Source of the DNA: an uncultured Clostridia bacterium
Lineage (GTDB): Bacteria > Bacillota > Clostridia > TANB77 > CAG-508
Direction: 5' to 3'
Length of the DNA: 32,070 nucleotides
Assembly (NCBI GenBank): GCA_944387525.1
Contig: CALXFF010000024.1
Location: 1 to 32,070, forward strand
The translations under genes and the position numbers were made by a program. The notes below the pieces were generated by a model that was not told the DNA's origin, made no database searches, and saw nothing but the letters and a program-made list of their open reading frames with translations. Numbering within the stretch: position 1 is the first letter of the stretch; each line of letters starts with the position of its first letter. Positions 31,336 through 32,070 of the stretch are shown here, in pieces.

Positions 31336-32070
31336 GTGTGCCCAGCATGGACAACAACTTGTGGGTGAAAGTCCCATACAGTGCCTGATAGTGGCGAACT
31401 GTTAGTAAATGGCAAGGGTGTTCACCGTGAGGTGGAATCTGAAAGAAGCCAGAGTTGCAAAATCTCGGTCTGACGAACAGAAATCACATATAAGTAGGAA
31501 AGGGGAATATAATCCCAAAGCAGTAATACAACAAGCAATAGCACAGCAATTAAGCAAAATCTATGAACCAATATTTTCAGAAAGTAGTTATGGATTTAGA
31601 CAAAATAGAAGTTGCCATGATGCAATATTGAAAGCTAAAGAAATAATGAATAATGGATATAAATGGGTAGTAGATTTAGACTTAGAAAAATTCTTTGATA
31701 CAGTAAATCAAGATTTACTAATATCAATAATAAGAAAGTATCTACAAGCAGGAGTACTAGTAAATGGAGTAATTGAAAAGACAGAAAAAGGAACACCAAA
31801 AGTCAATAGAGAAATTTAAAGGTAAAATACGAGAAATAACATCAAGAAGTAATGCAATGAGTATGGAAACAAGATTTCTAAAACTGAGACAAGTAATAAG
31901 AGGTTGGATAAATTATTTCAAAATAGCAAACATGAAAAAGATAGCACAAAAGTTAGATGAATGGATACGAAGAAGAATAAGAATGTGCTATTGTGGCAAT
32001 TATACCGAACGGTACGTACGGTGGTGTGAGAGGACGAAGTATCAATTAATGGTATTTCTCCTACTCGATT
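31336..32070 (+). mobile_element. group II intron, internally deleted
   Basis: The 5' end GTGTGCCCAGCATGG followed by TTGTGGGTGAAAGTCCC is a typical group II intron start (GUGYG). Ribozyme domain I sequence runs to about 31510. The 3' end keeps half of domain V (GAACGGTACGTACGGTGGTG) and GTGAGAGGACG, and ends CTCCTACTCGATT at the window edge, close to the expected intron terminus. The 5' half of domain V with its catalytic AGC is missing, and the encoded RT is gutted. Intact bacterial introns of this kind are ~1.8-2.5 kb. This one is ~735 bp and should not self-splice or move. Insertion directly after a terminator hairpin is the habit of IIC introns. Confidence 0.85.
31523..32015 (+). pseudogene. 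remnant of the intron reverse transcriptase/maturase
   Basis: From 31523 the frame matches RT2-RT3 of a group II intron RT: VIQQAIAQQLSKIYEPIFSE, SYGFRQNRSCHDAI, WVVDLDLEKFFDTV. It runs to GTP at the edge of the RT4 motif and stops at 31819. After a deletion that removes RT4-RT7, including the YXDD active site, the maturase domain X continues in another frame from ~31806: KFKGKIREITSRSN, METRFLKLRQVIRGWINYF and LDEWIRRRIRMCY. The N-terminal RT0-RT1 and any endonuclease domain are also absent. Non-functional. Confidence 0.88.

Overview
The window is AT-rich DNA with AGGAGG-type ribosome binding sites and sigma-A-like promoters. A full-length spoIVA, together with reverse rubrerythrin, a DUF421/DUF4363 pair and a Lon-like AAA protease, points to an anaerobic, endospore-forming, low-GC member of the Clostridia (Firmicutes/Bacillota). 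I cannot name a genus or species from the sequence.

Layout. Positions 1-5727 hold a plus-strand accessory operon: a MoaA-like radical SAM enzyme, an HD-domain phosphohydrolase, a thymidylate-kinase-like P-loop kinase, a NodU/CmcH-type O-carbamoyltransferase and a PfkB-type kinase, followed by a GreA-like factor. The five enzymes are tightly packed and partly overlapping. Nucleotide or nucleoside handling plus carbamoylation suggests that they make or tailor a modified nucleoside. This is the best candidate in the window for an undescribed system. Its product is not known.

Positions 6021-9816 carry spoIVA (minus strand) divergent from a eukaryote-like UDP-sugar pyrophosphorylase and a left-handed beta-helix protein. 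Positions 9888-14157 carry a small four-helix membrane protein, the DUF421/DUF4363 pair, a structured RNA-like hairpin and a Lon-like protease. Positions 14478-18775 carry a coiled-coil repeat protein, a TetR regulator with its acyl-CoA synthetase, and a protein of unknown function. Positions 18826-22284 form a cell-envelope block: a glucosaminidase-like enzyme with tRNA-Thr directly behind it, a polysaccharide deacetylase, and a membrane glycosyltransferase. Positions 22469-28741 carry ftsY, a UPF0182 membrane protein, a DUF5665-like membrane protein, tyrS with a zinc-ribbon gene, and a 53-residue ORF. The end holds reverse rubrerythrin, a decayed AAA ATPase, a YbgC-like thioesterase, an unknown small protein and a heavily deleted group II intron.

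A second theme is short interspersed repeats sharing a GGGACG core. Family A has two 58-bp copies that are identical and 18 kb apart, plus a shorter relative. Family B has two copies directly upstream of ribosome binding sites. Element C is a perfect 32-bp inverted repeat inside the dead ATPase gene. Family A sits at gene 3' ends and in one case supplies the stop codon of the gene.
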